DNA of 64,000 bases from positions 1-64,000 of the forward strand of contig NZ_VIDQ01000019.1 in NCBI RefSeq assembly GCF_009760915.1, read 5' to 3'. Every line of letters starts with the position of its first letter. Position 1 is the stretch's first letter. Made by a program: the position numbers and the translations under genes. A model generated the notes under the pieces. It was given only the letters and a program-made list of their open reading frames with translations, made no database searches and was not told the DNA's origin. This document shows, in pieces, positions 37,146 through 46,162 of the stretch. This DNA comes from Azohydromonas aeria (lineage in GTDB: Bacteria > Pseudomonadota > Gammaproteobacteria > Burkholderiales > Burkholderiaceae_C).

Positions 37146-40082
37146 TCAGACCTCGATCGGGGGTGACGGCGGCCCGGCGCCCTCGGCGGCCTGTTTGCGG
37201 CTTGACGCCGGCACGCCGATGTCCACCAGCTCCGCCAGCAGCCGCCGCGGCTGTGCCGGCTTGGACAGGTGGGCATTGAAGCCGGCGGCCAGCACGCGCT
37301 CGCGCGCCACCGCGTCGGTGTAGCCCGACAGCGCTAGCGCCGGCAGCCGCTGCGCCACGGGCACGCCGCGCCGCGACTCCAGGGCGCGCAGCGCGCGCAT
37401 GAAGTGCAGCCCGTCGTCCTCGGCACCGCCCAGCGCCACCTCGCTCAGCAGCCGCTGCGGCCACATCGCCACCGGCTGGCGCTCCAGCCAGTGCAGCGTC
37501 GCGGCGGCGCCGTCGAACAGCAGCACGTCCGCGCCCACGCCTTCCAGCAATTGCTGCAGCGCCAGCCGCGCTTCGGGCCGCGGCTCCAGCACCAGCACGC
37601 GCAGACCATCCAGGTCAGGCAGCGGCTCCCGCGCCTCGGGCAGCGCCGCATCGGCCGGCCTCGGCGCCGGCGACGCAGCCGGCTCGGCCGGGGCGGTACC
37701 GGCTGCGGGTAGCGCCTCCTGCGGCAGCCCGGCCGCGCCGGCCGGCGCGGGCAGCGCGTCCGTATTCGAGGGCTCAGGCAGCTCCCCGGCCTCCTCGCCC
37801 AGCCCCGACACCGGCCGCAGCGGCAGCTCCACCACGTAGCGCAGCCCGTGCGTGGCGCCGGGCGGCTCGATGCCGAAGCGCCCGCCCTGCCGCTCCACGG
37901 TGGAGCGCAGCATCAGCGGGTCCAGCGGCGTGTCCAGGCCGAAGGGCGGCGGGCGCGAGGCCTCGGCCGCGCCGGGCGCGGCCAGCGCCGCCGTCGCGTG
38001 GCGCCCGTCGGCAATGGTCAGCCGCGCCAGCTCGCCCTGGCGCTCCAGCCGCACCTCGATGCGCCGCCCCGGCGGCGTGGCGCCGATGGCGGCCACGCAC
38101 AGCTGGCGCGCCAGCTGCGCCAGCGTGCTCGGGTCGCCGGTGACGCTGGCATTGCCCAGGTCGATGTGCGCCGACAGCCGCACCTGCCGCTCGTCGAGCT
38201 CCGCCGCCAGCCCGTCCACGGCCTGCGCGATCACGACCGCCAGGTTCACCGGCTGGCGCGCCAGGCGCCGCTCCAGCTTCTCGAACTGCTCCTGCTGCAG
38301 CTGCAGGTTCCACAGCTGCGCGTACAGCCCATCGCGCGCCAGCAGCTCCTCGTGGCGGCCGCGCTCGACGATGCGGCCCTGGTCCATGACCACGATCTGG
38401 TCGGCGTTGACGATGGTCGAGAGCCGGTGGGCAATGATCAGCGTGGTGCGCCCCTGCGCGATGCGGTCCAGCTCGTGCTGGATGGCGCGCTCGGCGCGCG
38501 TGTCCAGCGCCGAGGTGGCCTCGTCGAAGATCATCAGCGGCGGGTTCTTGAGGAAGGCGCGCGCGATGGCGATGCGCTGCTTCTCCCCCCCGGACAGCTT
38601 CATGCCGCGCTCGCCCACCACGGTGTCGTACTGCTGCGGCAGCGACAGGATGAACTCGTGCACCTGTGCCGCCTGCGCCGCGGCGATGACCTCGGCCATG
38701 CCCGCGCCGGCGCGGCCGTAGCCGATGTTGTAGGCGATGGTCTCGTTGAACAGCACCGTGTCCTGCGGCACCACGCCCACGGCGCGGCGCAGCGAGTCGA
38801 GCTGCACGTGCTTCAAGTCCTGCCCGTCCACGGTGACGCGGCCCTGCTGCGGGTCATAGAGGCGCAGCAGCAGCCGCGCCAGCGTGCTCTTGCCCGAGCC
38901 GCTGCCGCCGACCACGGCCACCGTCTGCCCGGCGCCGATCTCCAGGCTCAGGTCGTGCAGGATGGGCCGTCCCGGCTCGTAGCCGAAGTGCACGTGCTCG
39001 AAGGCGACCGAGCCGCCGCCGAGCCTGAGCGGCGGCACGTCGGGCGCGTCCTGGATGTCCACCGGCTGGTGCAGCAGCGCGAACAGCTTCTCGGTGTTGA
39101 CGAGGGCGTCGCGCGCCTGGCGGAACACGAAGCCCAGCGCGTTCAGGGGCAGGCAGATCTGGATGATGTAGGCGTTGACCAGTACCAGGTCGCCCACCGT
39201 CATCTGCCCGCGCACGGTCTGCTCGGCCGCCAGCAGCATCATCGCCGCGACGCCGGCGGCGATGATGGCGCTCTGGCCGATGTGCAGCCCGGAGAGCGCG
39301 CGCTGGTTGCGCACGCCCTCCTCCACCCACTCGCGCAGCACGCCGCCGTAGCGCTGGCGCTCGGTGTGCTCGCGCGCGTGGGTCTTGACGGTCTCGTAGT
39401 TGAGCAGCGTGTCCACCATGCGGCCGTTGGCGCGCGAGTCCATGTCGTTGACGCGGCGCTGGTGCAGCGCGCGCGTGCCGGTCTTGGCCATGGTGAAGGC
39501 CGCGTAGACGAAGAACGTCACCACGATCACCAGCGTGAACCACAGGCTGTAGCCCGCGGCCATCACCACCAGCACGGCGCCGAACTCGACCAGCGTGGGC
39601 ACCACCGTGAACAGGCCCGAGCCGAGCAGGAAGCCCACGCCGGCGGTGCCGCGCTCGACGTCGCGGATGAGCGCGCCGGTGTTGCGCTGCACGTGAAAGC
39701 GCGGGCTCAAGGAAAGCAGGTGCGCGAAGCAGCGCTCGGCGAAGTCGGTGACGGTGGTCAGCGTCACGCGCGCGAACACCAGGTCGCGCAGCTCGGTGAA
39801 GAGGGTGCCGGCAAAGCGCAGCAGCGCGTAGCCCAGCAGCAGGAACACCGGCAGCACCAGCACGGTGGCGTTCTCGGCGCGCGTGGTGGAGGTGACCAGC
39901 GTGGCGGGCTCGCTGAAGCGGTCGATGACGGCCTTGAGCAGCAGCGGCACCGCCACGGCCGCGAGCTTGGCCGCCACGAGCAGCGCCATCGCCAGCAGCG
40001 TCCGGTTGCGGTGCCGCCAGGCGGCTTGCGCCAGCCCGACGAAGACGTTGGCCTTGCCGTTGCCCGGGGGGGTATCTGCCAT
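37146..40082 (-). CDS. ABC exporter (Atm1/HMT-like) fused to degenerate histidine-kinase ATPase and pseudo-receiver domains
   Basis: Residues 1-600 are a half-transporter: six membrane helices (about 25-305), then an ATPase with Walker [21 protein letters not shown] (about 392), signature LSGGEKQRIAIARAF (about 497), and Walker B PLMIFDEATSALDTRAE; all look active. After that, residues about 607-755 follow the layout of a histidine-kinase ATPase, with TPPGRRIEVRLERQGELARL TIADG where the N- and G-boxes should be, but the N-box Asn is lost. Residues about 826-955 resemble a receiver, with LALSGYTDA and the Lys in LSKPAQP kept, but the phosphoacceptor Asp replaced by Glu (LLSEVALGG) and the acid pocket lost. 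A Pro/Ala linker joins them. The start ATG at 40082 follows MADTPPGNGKANVF; no ribosome site is obvious. Confidence 0.9.
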   Translation of the reverse strand: MADTPPGNGKANVFVGLAQAAWRHRNRTLLAMALLVAAKLAAVAVPLLLKAVIDRFSEPATLVTSTTRAENATVLVLPVFLLLGYALLRFAGTLFTELRDLVFARVTLTTVTDFAERCFAHLLSLSPRFHVQRNTGALIRDVERGTAGVGFLLGSGLFTVVPTLVEFGAVLVVMAAGYSLWFTLVIVVTFFVYAAFTMAKTGTRALHQRRVNDMDSRANGRMVDTLLNYETVKTHAREHTERQRYGGVLREWVEEGVRNQRALSGLHIGQSAIIAAGVAAMMLLAAEQTVRGQMTVGDLVLVNAYIIQICLPLNALGFVFRQARDALVNTEKLFALLHQPVDIQDAPDVPPLRLGGGSVAFEHVHFGYEPGRPILHDLSLEIGAGQTVAVVGGSGSGKSTLARLLLRLYDPQQGRVTVDGQDLKHVQLDSLRRAVGVVPQDTVLFNETIAYNIGYGRAGAGMAEVIAAAQAAQVHEFILSLPQQYDTVVGERGMKLSGGEKQRIAIARAFLKNPPLMIFDEATSALDTRAERAIQHELDRIAQGRTTLIIAHRLSTIVNADQIVVMDQGRIVERGRHEELLARDGLYAQLWNLQLQQEQFEKLERRLARQPVNLAVVIAQAVDGLAAELDERQVRLSAHIDLGNASVTGDPSTLAQLARQLCVAAIGATPPGRRIEVRLERQGELARLTIADGRHATAALAAPGAAEASRPPPFGLDTPLDPLMLRSTVERQGGRFGIEPPGATHGLRYVVELPLRPVSGLGEEAGELPEPSNTDALPAPAGAAGLPQEALPAAGTAPAEPAASPAPRPADAALPEAREPLPDLDGLRVLVLEPRPEARLALQQLLEGVGADVLLFDGAAATLHWLERQPVAMWPQRLLSEVALGGAEDDGLHFMRALRALESRRGVPVAQRLPALALSGYTDAVARERVLAAGFNAHLSKPAQPRRLLAELVDIGVPASSRKQAAEGAGPPSPPIEV

Positions 40083-40119
40083 CGCCGCGCGGCGGCAAGC
40101 CGAATGCCCGGAATGCGAG

Positions 40120-40135
40120 CGGCATGGGCCTTGCC
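40120..40135 (+). promoter_or_regulatory. Sigma-54-like -24/-12 element
   Basis: CGGCATGGGCCTTGCC matches TGGCAC-N5-TTGC at 8 of 10 positions with exact spacing, 40 bases before the ATG at 40175. Confidence 0.45.
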
Positions 40136-40174
40136 CGTATGCCGGCTCGTTTTCACCGCCGAGAGGAGTCCCGC

Positions 40175-40333
40175 ATGGGCAACCAGATCAAGACCGAGGC
40201 CGACGCCCGCGCCACCATCCCGCTGCGCCCCGCGCAGGAGCAGAAGGCCACCGGCCAGAAGCGCAGCAAGGAGCGCGGCGTGGCCACGCGCAGCAAGAAG
40301 AACCCGGGGAAGCGGGCGCACCAGGGGGGGTGA
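40175..40333 (+). CDS. Small basic protein of unknown function
   Basis: A 52-residue protein starting MGNQIKTEADARATIPLRPA with GAGAGGAG upstream. It is rich in Lys, Arg, Gln and Gly, and its C-terminus (SKERGVATRSKKNPGKRAHQ) is strongly basic, suggesting nucleic-acid binding or disorder. It has no cysteine or membrane segment. A sigma-54-like element lies 40 bases upstream and a terminator just after the stop, so it is a stand-alone transcript between the ABC fusion and the hemerythrin gene. No family is recognised. Confidence 0.65.
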   Translation: MGNQIKTEADARATIPLRPAQEQKATGQKRSKERGVATRSKKNPGKRAHQGG

Positions 40334-40352
40334 GCCCGTCCGTGAAGCAGTG

Positions 40353-40376
40353 AAAAAGCCTCCCGCGGGAGGCTTT
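40353..40376. terminator. Bidirectional rho-independent terminator
   Basis: A 7-bp stem (gcctccc/gggaggc) flanked by five A residues on the left and TTT-G-CTTTT on the right. It can end both the small basic gene (+) and the convergent hemerythrin gene (-). Confidence 0.85.
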
Positions 40377-40423
40377 GCTTTTCCTTGCCCTTCAAGGGTG
40401 TCCCGGCTCGGCCGGGGTGCGGG

Positions 40424-40909
40424 TCAATCCAGCTTCGCCGCCTGGTCCGTCTGCTCGCTCACCGCCTCGCGCGGGTCGCCCTCGCGCTTGAGCTGCTGCT
40501 GCAGCGCCAGCATCTGCTCGCCCAGCGTGTTGCGCGCCATGGGCTCCAGCAGCTGCTTCACCTTCGGGAACAGGTGCTCCTCCTCTTCCTTGTGGTGGTG
40601 CTCGGCCTGCTCCTTGAGCACGTGGAACTTGGCTTCAAACGTCGGGTCGGCCGGGTCCAGTGCGATCAGGTCGGCCAGCACGCGCTTGAGCGAGAGATGC
40701 TCCTCCAGTGACTCCAGCAGGATGTCCTCGGTGCGCTTTTCCTTCACCGCCGGGTAGAACACCTGCTCCTCCGAGGTGACGTGCAGCGTGAGCTCGTCGC
40801 CCACCTGCTTGAACAGGGTCTGGCGCCGGCCCTCGGAGCCGTTCATCCAGTCCTTCATCAATCCTTCGAGGCGGCGGTGCTGGCTGGTGAGCAGTTCGAT
40901 GGCGTCCAT
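40424..40909 (-). CDS. Hemerythrin-like (HHE domain) protein
   Basis: A 161-residue HHE cation-binding protein. Iron-ligand residues appear in TSQHRRLEGLMKDW (first His), LTLHVTSEEQVFYPAVKEKR (H-xxx-E), EEHLSLKRVLADL and EQAEHHHKEEEEHLFPKVKQ. Di-iron HHE proteins bind oxygen or nitric oxide or take part in repair of iron centres; the exact role is unknown. The ATG at 40909 has AAGGAGAG ahead. It is divergent from DoxX, each with its own sigma-54-like element in the 256-base gap. A second hemerythrin gene is at 42173. The 12 bases ggttcggtgggt in its leader (40929-40940) recur in the leader of the acidic-protein gene (27533-27544). Confidence 0.9.
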   Translation of the reverse strand: MDAIELLTSQHRRLEGLMKDWMNGSEGRRQTLFKQVGDELTLHVTSEEQVFYPAVKEKRTEDILLESLEEHLSLKRVLADLIALDPADPTFEAKFHVLKEQAEHHHKEEEEHLFPKVKQLLEPMARNTLGEQMLALQQQLKREGDPREAVSEQTDQAAKLD

Positions 40910-40972
40910 GGCGGTCCTCTCCTTTTCGGGTTCGGTGGGTGGTTTCGACAAAGCGTCGATGCGGGACGCGAA

Positions 40973-40988
40973 GGCAGGCAGCGTGCCC
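40973..40988 (-). promoter_or_regulatory. Sigma-54-like -24/-12 element (hemerythrin gene)
   Basis: On the - strand the 16 bases GGGCACGCTGCCTGCC are identical to the element at 7033-7048. The site lies 64 bases before the hemerythrin ATG and is divergent to the element at 41024. Confidence 0.5.
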
Positions 40989-41023
40989 GGGCACCGGGCC
41001 GCGGGAGCTTTCCAGGCCTTGCC

Positions 41024-41039
41024 GGGCGCACGGCTTGCC
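41024..41039 (+). promoter_or_regulatory. Sigma-54-like -24/-12 element (DoxX operon)
   Basis: GGGCGCACGGCTTGCC matches TGGCAC-N5-TTGC at 8 of 10 positions with exact spacing, 127 bases before the DoxX ATG. Confidence 0.45.
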
Positions 41040-41165
41040 CCCGGCGCGGCGGCGCGGTACGGGGCCGCAGACACCGCTCCCCCCTGTCCCGGCCAGCCAC
41101 GGTGGACAGGGGAACGGAACGGCCCGTCCCGCGCGACCACACCACAGACCTGCTGGAGGACCGCC

Positions 41166-41600
41166 ATGAGCCCGACCACTCCCGTCGCCATCGTCTCCAC
41201 CCCCGGCGAGGACGCCGGCAAGCTCGTGCTGCGCCTGGCGCTGGGCGTGCTGATCCTGATGCACGGCATCGCCAAGGTCATCGGCGGGCCCGGCTTCATC
41301 ATGGGCCTGCTGACCAAGGCCGGCCTGCCCCCGGTGCTGGCCTACGGCGTGTACGTCGGCGAGGTGGTGGCGCCGCTGCTGCTGATCGTCGGGCTGTTCA
41401 CGCGCGCGGCGGCGCTGGTCGTGGTGGTCAACATGCTGGTGGCCATCGGCCTGGTGCACATGGGCGAGATCGGCCAGATCACGCGCACCGGCGGCTGGGC
41501 GCTGGAGCTGCAGGGCATGTACCTGTTCGGTGCGCTGGCCGTGGCGCTGCTGGGCGCGGGCCGCTACAGCGTCGGGGGCTTGCGCGGGCGCTGGAACTGA
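41166..41600 (+). CDS. DoxX-family membrane protein
   Basis: A 144-residue protein with four membrane helices: VLRLALGVLILMHGIAKVIG, LAYGVYVGEVVAPLLLIVGL, AALVVVVNMLVAIGLVHMGE and LQGMYLFGALAVALLGAGRY. The HG-x-x-K and E-x-x-x-P positions are those of the DoxX family, which includes subunits of thiosulfate:quinone oxidoreductase and proteins of redox-stress complexes. GGAGGA precedes the ATG at 41166. A SirB2 gene follows after 80 bases, then a second hemerythrin, so the three look like one redox/stress transcription unit divergent from the first hemerythrin. Confidence 0.9.
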   Translation: MSPTTPVAIVSTPGEDAGKLVLRLALGVLILMHGIAKVIGGPGFIMGLLTKAGLPPVLAYGVYVGEVVAPLLLIVGLFTRAAALVVVVNMLVAIGLVHMGEIGQITRTGGWALELQGMYLFGALAVALLGAGRYSVGGLRGRWN

Positions 41601-41680
41601 AGCGGCGCCCGGCCGCATCAGCCGCATTAGGCTTGGCGCTTTCGACCTGTCCGGCGCCCATGCGGGCGCCGGCTCGCGCC

Positions 41681-42088
41681 ATGGCCCTGACCGAGCACTA
41701 CTTCCTCCTCAAGCAGGCCCACGTGGGCTTCGTCTACCTCAGCGGCAGCCTGTTCGCGCTGCGCGGCGCGGCGCTGCTGGCCGGCGCGCGCTGGCCGATG
41801 GCGGTGCCGCTGCGCATTGCCGCCGTCGCCATCGACACCGCCCTCGTCGTCGCCGCGCTGCTGGTGCTCGCCGCGCTGCAGTGGATGCCCCTGTCGGCCG
41901 GCTGGCTGCACGTGAAGCTGGCGCTGCTGGTGGCCTATGTCGGCATCGGCACCTTCGTGCTCAAGCGCGCACGCAGTCGCTTGCAACGCTTGCTGGGCTG
42001 GCTGCTGGCGCTGGCGGTGTTCGGGTTCATGATCTCGGTGGCGCGCGCCCACCATCCGCTCGGACTGCTGCACGGCCTGGCCGGGTAA
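41681..42088 (+). CDS. SirB2-family membrane protein
   Basis: A 135-residue protein with four membrane helices and the SirB2 family's N-terminal block YFLLKQAHVGFVYLSGSLFA and C-terminal block HVKLALLVAYVGIGTFVLKR ARSR, ending with MISVARAHHPLGLL. SirB2 was named from an invasion-gene regulator but its function is not known; members are probably small redox or quinone-related membrane proteins. The ATG at 41681 has no strong ribosome site. It lies between DoxX (80 bases upstream) and a hemerythrin gene (84 bases downstream) on the same strand. Confidence 0.87.
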   Translation: MALTEHYFLLKQAHVGFVYLSGSLFALRGAALLAGARWPMAVPLRIAAVAIDTALVVAALLVLAALQWMPLSAGWLHVKLALLVAYVGIGTFVLKRARSRLQRLLGWLLALAVFGFMISVARAHHPLGLLHGLAG

Positions 42089-42123
42089 GCCATCCGGGCC
42101 GCCGGGCGGCATGCGCGCACCAT

Positions 42124-42139
42124 GGGAACGCGGCTTGCC
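42124..42139 (+). promoter_or_regulatory. Sigma-54-like -24/-12 element (second hemerythrin)
   Basis: GGGAACGCGGCTTGCC keeps GG, AC and TTGC with exact spacing (8 of 10). It overlaps an upstream in-frame ATG (42122), which supports the later start at 42173. Confidence 0.4.
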
Positions 42140-42172
42140 GCCATCGAGGCTCACATTCCGGAGGCCCACTTC

Positions 42173-42763
42173 ATGAACCAGTTCCTGAGCAAGATCTCGC
42201 CCAGCATCACGAACATGATCCGCATGGATCACACCCATGTGCTGGCCACCTTCCACCAGTACGAAGTGGACACCCCGCCCAAGACCAAGCAGGCCCTGGC
42301 CAAGACGGTGTGCCTGGCGCTGGAAATCCATGCCCAGCTCGAAGAGGAAATCTTCTACCCCGCCATGCGCGAGGCGCAGAGCGACAACGCCGTGCTCGAC
42401 AAGAGCGTGCCCGAGCACGACGAGATGCGCACGCTGATCGCGCGGCTGCGCACGCTGGACCCGACCGACCCGGAGCACGACCGCGTCTTCATGTCGCTGA
42501 TGCGCGCCGTGATGCACCACGTCGCCGACGAGGAGACGACGCTGCTGCCGCAGGCCGAGCTGGGCCTGGCCGACCGGCTGGGCGAGCTCGGCGCGAAGAT
42601 GACCAAGCGCCGCCTGGAGCTGTCGGCCCCGCACGCCGGCGAGATCGCCTCCAACACCGTGCGCACCATGCCGGCGAGCTCCATGGCGCTGGCCGCCGGC
42701 GCGCTGCTCATGGGCGGCTACATGCTCAAGCAGACCTTCCGGCACCGCCGCCACGTGGACTGA
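42173..42763 (+). CDS. Second hemerythrin-like (HHE) protein with C-terminal membrane segment
   Basis: A 196-residue protein. The HHE domain shows MIRMDHTHVLATFHQYEVDT, EIHAQLEEEIFYPAMREAQS, PEHDEMRTLIARLRTLD and MRAVMHHVADEETTLLPQAE with all expected His and Glu ligands. The C-terminus adds one hydrophobic segment (MALAAGALLMGGYMLKQTF), so this paralogue is probably membrane-attached, unlike the one at 40424. I start at 42173 because GGAGG lies nine bases ahead; the frame is open from an ATG at 42122 but that codon overlaps a promoter-like element. A perfect palindromic terminator follows the stop by 33 bases. Confidence 0.88.
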   Translation: MNQFLSKISPSITNMIRMDHTHVLATFHQYEVDTPPKTKQALAKTVCLALEIHAQLEEEIFYPAMREAQSDNAVLDKSVPEHDEMRTLIARLRTLDPTDPEHDRVFMSLMRAVMHHVADEETTLLPQAELGLADRLGELGAKMTKRRLELSAPHAGEIASNTVRTMPASSMALAAGALLMGGYMLKQTFRHRRHVD

Positions 42764-42796
42764 CGCAGCCGCGGTCCGCCCTCACCTCCCTGACAG

Positions 42797-42824
42797 ACCG
42801 GGCCCGCGGGCCCGGTTTTCTTTT
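42797..42824 (+). terminator. Rho-independent terminator
   Basis: A perfect 20-base palindrome (42797-42816, half-site accgggcccg) is followed by TTTT-C-TTTT. It ends the DoxX/SirB2/hemerythrin unit. Confidence 0.85.
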
Positions 42825-43026
42825 GGGCGCTCCCCGGGCTCGCGGCTCCGGCATTCCGTCACGCCCGGGGCCCCGGCGTGGCAAGGGGCGGGCGGAGCCG
42901 TGAAGTCCTGGGCGGCGGGGCGGCGGCGGGATCGGGTCCAATCACGGGCATGACGCCGCGGCCCGACGCCCAGCCGATTCCGGCCTGCGGCGGCGCCGCA
43001 CGATCCCCGTCCGAAAGCCTGCCCCC

Positions 43027-43347
43027 GTGAACGATCTCGCCCACAACCGACACCTGTTCATCGAAGACCTCGCGCGCCGGCTGCACGCCCTGGAAAGCGG
43101 CCAGCGCCGCATGAACGCCCTGGACTACCGGGTGCACGCGCGCATGCTGCGCCACGCCCTGGCCGGCATCCCGCGCCGCCAGCTGCAGGTGCTCATGACC
43201 TACGGCGTGGTGTGCGAGGTGATGGACAACCGCGGCTTCGATGAAGCTGCCCTGCTGCAGAGCGCCGGCCCCGGAGCGCGCGTGCTGCGCGAGCACACCG
43301 ACGCGCTGCTGCGCCGGCTGCGCGACGGCAGCCGCGAGGCGGCGTAA
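43027..43347 (+). CDS. Hypothetical helical protein
   Basis: A 106-residue protein with a GTG start at 43027. It is rich in Leu, Arg and Ala and should be all-helical (DLARRLHALESGQRRMNALD, RVHARMLRHALAGIPRRQLQ, VLMTYGVVCEVMDNRGFDEA). No family is recognised and no ribosome site is obvious. Codon use matches the surroundings and the opposite-strand open frame is worse, so I keep it as a real gene with moderate confidence. The region 42825-43026 upstream shows nothing else. It is convergent with the DUF1854 gene, 46 bases apart. Confidence 0.5.
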   Translation: MNDLAHNRHLFIEDLARRLHALESGQRRMNALDYRVHARMLRHALAGIPRRQLQVLMTYGVVCEVMDNRGFDEAALLQSAGPGARVLREHTDALLRRLRDGSREAA

Positions 43348-43393
43348 GCGGGCCAAGCCCTGCCTGTCGGCTGACGGCCGATTGCGCGCAACG

Positions 43394-43885
43394 CTACAGG
43401 AACCGCTCCAGCAGCTTCCTCGACCCCTTGTCGAGCGCGAAGCGGTCGGCCCGGAACTGCACGCCGTCAGCGCTGGTGATCAGCAGCAGCCCGCCGGCCA
43501 GGCGGCGGATGTCCTCCTCGGCCTTGAGCACGAACCGGGCATCGCCGCGGTCGGTGCGCACCTGCCAGGTGCTGGGCACCGTGAAGGTGGACACCGACAG
43601 CAGCTGCTCGATGCGCGGCATGAACTCGCGCGCGGCCAGCTCCTCCTCCACCAGCGCGCGCGCCGCGGGCGTGAGCGCGTCCATGCGCTCGACCCAGGCC
43701 AGCTCGTGGCCGTCCGGCCCCACCAGCGACAGCCCCTCCAGCGGCGCCGCGATCGGAAAGGCGCGCACCGGCGTCACGCCCACGTGCTCGCGCCCCTGGG
43801 CGTCGGTGAGCACCAGGCGGCCGAAGGCGTTGCGCGCCAGGCGGAAGCCGCTCGCCTCGGTGGCGGTCGTGGTTGCATCGGCCAT
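43394..43885 (-). CDS. Cyanophycin-locus DUF1854 protein
   Basis: A 163-residue DUF1854 protein. Typical blocks are FRLARNAFGRLVLTDAQGRE, VRAFPIAAPLEGLSLVGPDG, DALTPAARALVEEELAAREF MPRI, and the C-terminal FVLKAEEDIRRLAGGLLLIT followed by GVQFRADRFALDKGSRKLLE. In beta-proteobacteria this protein is encoded with an ABC exporter beside cyanophycin synthetases, and it is annotated as cyanophycin-associated; its biochemical role is unknown. Here it lies three bases after the ABC gene stop, in the same transcript, divergent from cphA. No signal peptide or membrane helix. Confidence 0.88.
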   Translation of the reverse strand: MADATTTATEASGFRLARNAFGRLVLTDAQGREHVGVTPVRAFPIAAPLEGLSLVGPDGHELAWVERMDALTPAARALVEEELAAREFMPRIEQLLSVSTFTVPSTWQVRTDRGDARFVLKAEEDIRRLAGGLLLITSADGVQFRADRFALDKGSRKLLERFL

Positions 43886-43888
43886 GGA

Positions 43889-46162
43889 TCACACCTCCCC
43901 GGTCTGGCGCGCCACGTGCGCCTCGAGCGCGCGCGGCACCTGCGGCTCGGTATCGACGTTGCGCGCCTGCGCCTCGTACAGCCGCCAGTAGGCGCCCTGC
44001 CTTTCCATCAGCTCGTCGTGCGGCCCCACTTCCACCACTCGGCCGCGGTCCATCACCACCAGGCGGTCGGCCTTGCGCAGCGTCGAGAGCCGGTGCGCGA
44101 TGGCGATGGTGGTGCGGCCCTGCACCAGGTTGTCCAGGGCCTTCTGGATCTCGCCCTCGGTTTCCGTGTCCACGCTGGAGGTGGCCTCGTCGAGGATGAG
44201 GATGCGCGGGTCGATCAGCAGCGCGCGCGCGATCGAGATGCGCTGGCGCTCGCCGCCGGAGAGGCCCTGCCCGCGCTCGCCCACCATCGAGTCGTAGCCG
44301 TGCGGCAGCCGCAGGATGAACTCGTGGGCGTGCGCCGCGCGCGCCGCGGCCACAACCTGCTCGCGCGTGGCGTCGGGGCGGCCGTAGGCGATGTTCTCGG
44401 CGATGGTGCCGAAGAACAAAAACGGCTCCTGCAGCACCAGCCCGATGTGGCGCCGGTAGTCGGCCACGCGGAAGCGCCGGATGTCGGTGCCGTCGACGCG
44501 GATGGCGCCGTCGCTGATGTCGTAGAAGCGGCAGATCAGGTTGACCAGCGTGCTCTTGCCCGAGCCGCTGTGGCCGACCAGGCCGATCATCTCGCCGGGG
44601 CGGATGTCGAGGTCCAGGCCGCGGATGACGCTGCGGTTGCCGTAGCGGAAGGTCAGCCCGCGCATCTCGATGCGCCCTTCCACCCGGGGCAGCGGCACCG
44701 GCTGCGCCGGGTCGGGCACGTTGGAGACGTGGTCGAGGATGTCGAAGATGCGCTTGGCGCCGGCGGCGGCCTTCTGCGTCACGCTCACGATGCGGCTCAT
44801 CGAGTCCAGCCGCGAGTAGAAGCGGCCGATGTAGGCGATGAAGGCGGTGAGCACGCCCACCGTGATCTCGCTGCGGCTGACCAGCCAGATGCCGAAGGCC
44901 CACACCACCAGCAGCCCCATCTCGGTCAGCAGCGTCACCGTGGGCGTGAACAGGCTCCAGGTGCGGTTGAGCCGGTCGTTGACCTCCAGGTTGTGGCGGT
45001 TGGCGTCCTTGAAGCGCTGCGCCTCGCGCGCCTCCTGCGCGAAGGCCTTCACGACGCGGATGCCGGGAATGGTGTCGGCCAGCACGTTGGTGACCTCGGA
45101 CCAGACGCGGTCGATCTTCTCGAAGCCGGTGCGCAGCCGCTCGCGCACGGCGTGGATGAGCCAGCCGATGATGGGCAGCGGCAGCAGCGTCACCAGCGCC
45201 AGCCACGGGTTGATCGAGAACAGGATCACCGAGGTCATGGCGATCATCAGCACGTCGGTGGCGAAGTCCAGCGCGTGCAGCGACAGGAAGACGTTGATGC
45301 GGTCGGTCTCCGAGCCGATGCGCGCCAGCAGGTCGCCGGTGCGCTTGTTGCCGAAGTAGTCCAGCGACAGCGTCAGCAGGTGCTCGTACGTCGTGGTGCG
45401 CAGGTCCGCCCCGATGCGCTCGCTCACCAGCGCCAGCAGGTACGTGCGCGCCCAGCTCAGGCCCCAGGCCAGCAGCGCCGAGCCCAGCAGCCCGGCCAGC
45501 AGCCAGCCCACCAGCGAGGTGTCGATGGCCTGGCCGTTCTGGAACGGGATCAGCACCCGGTCCATCAGCGGAATGGTCAGGTACGGCGGCACCAGCGTCG
45601 CGGCGGTGGAAGCCAGCGTGAGCAGGAAGCCCGCCAGCAGCCGGCCGCGGTAGGGCCGGGCGAAGCGGCCCAGGCGCAGCAGCACCCAGGTCGAGGTCGG
45701 CTTCGCCGGTCCCTTGACGCCGGCCTCCCGGGCCTCGGCGGCGTCGGCCGCGGCGGCCTCCTCGTCCTCGGCCGAGAGCAGCCCGGCGCGGCGCGACTGC
45801 TGCTGCTCGAAGGCGGCGATCAGGCGCTGCGCCGCCGGCCCCTGCGCCAGTGTGAAGCGCCACAGCGCCAGGCGCCGGTGCGCGTCCAGCAGCTCCAGCG
45901 TGCCCACGCCGGCGTGGTCGCTCAGGCGCAGCGCCAGGTCGCGCGTGAGCGGCCAGTCCTGCCAGCGCCCGTCGGCCGACACCGCCTGCAGCGTGCGCTC
46001 GGACAGCACCAGCGCGCCGCCGTCGGCAAAGCGCAAATGGGCATCGAGGTCAACCTGCAGCGTCGCCAGCACGTTGTCGCCAGCTTCGAGGCGGGAGGGC
46101 AAGGCGACGCGCCAGGCGGCGCCGGCCTCGCCGGACAAGGGAGCGGAGTGTGAATTTGGCAT
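43889..46162 (-). CDS. Cyanophycin-locus ABC transporter (ATPase/permease half-transporter)
   Basis: About 757 residues. The N-terminal 160 residues are a soluble, non-transporter region with beta-rich sequence ([40 protein letters not shown]), which is larger than in ordinary exporters. Six membrane helices follow (about 170-450), then an ATPase with Walker [21 protein letters not shown], signature [17 protein letters not shown], and Walker [15 protein letters not shown], all intact. I use the ATG at 46162; a TTG two codons earlier is also open. It is divergent from the cphA genes with 145 bases between, so the three presumably share control. The cargo is unknown; cyanophycin is normally intracellular, so the transporter may act on precursors or products. 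Confidence 0.9.
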   Translation of the reverse strand: MPNSHSAPLSGEAGAAWRVALPSRLEAGDNVLATLQVDLDAHLRFADGGALVLSERTLQAVSADGRWQDWPLTRDLALRLSDHAGVGTLELLDAHRRLALWRFTLAQGPAAQRLIAAFEQQQSRRAGLLSAEDEEAAAADAAEAREAGVKGPAKPTSTWVLLRLGRFARPYRGRLLAGFLLTLASTAATLVPPYLTIPLMDRVLIPFQNGQAIDTSLVGWLLAGLLGSALLAWGLSWARTYLLALVSERIGADLRTTTYEHLLTLSLDYFGNKRTGDLLARIGSETDRINVFLSLHALDFATDVLMIAMTSVILFSINPWLALVTLLPLPIIGWLIHAVRERLRTGFEKIDRVWSEVTNVLADTIPGIRVVKAFAQEAREAQRFKDANRHNLEVNDRLNRTWSLFTPTVTLLTEMGLLVVWAFGIWLVSRSEITVGVLTAFIAYIGRFYSRLDSMSRIVSVTQKAAAGAKRIFDILDHVSNVPDPAQPVPLPRVEGRIEMRGLTFRYGNRSVIRGLDLDIRPGEMIGLVGHSGSGKSTLVNLICRFYDISDGAIRVDGTDIRRFRVADYRRHIGLVLQEPFLFFGTIAENIAYGRPDATREQVVAAARAAHAHEFILRLPHGYDSMVGERGQGLSGGERQRISIARALLIDPRILILDEATSSVDTETEGEIQKALDNLVQGRTTIAIAHRLSTLRKADRLVVMDRGRVVEVGPHDELMERQGAYWRLYEAQARNVDTEPQVPRALEAHVARQTGEV

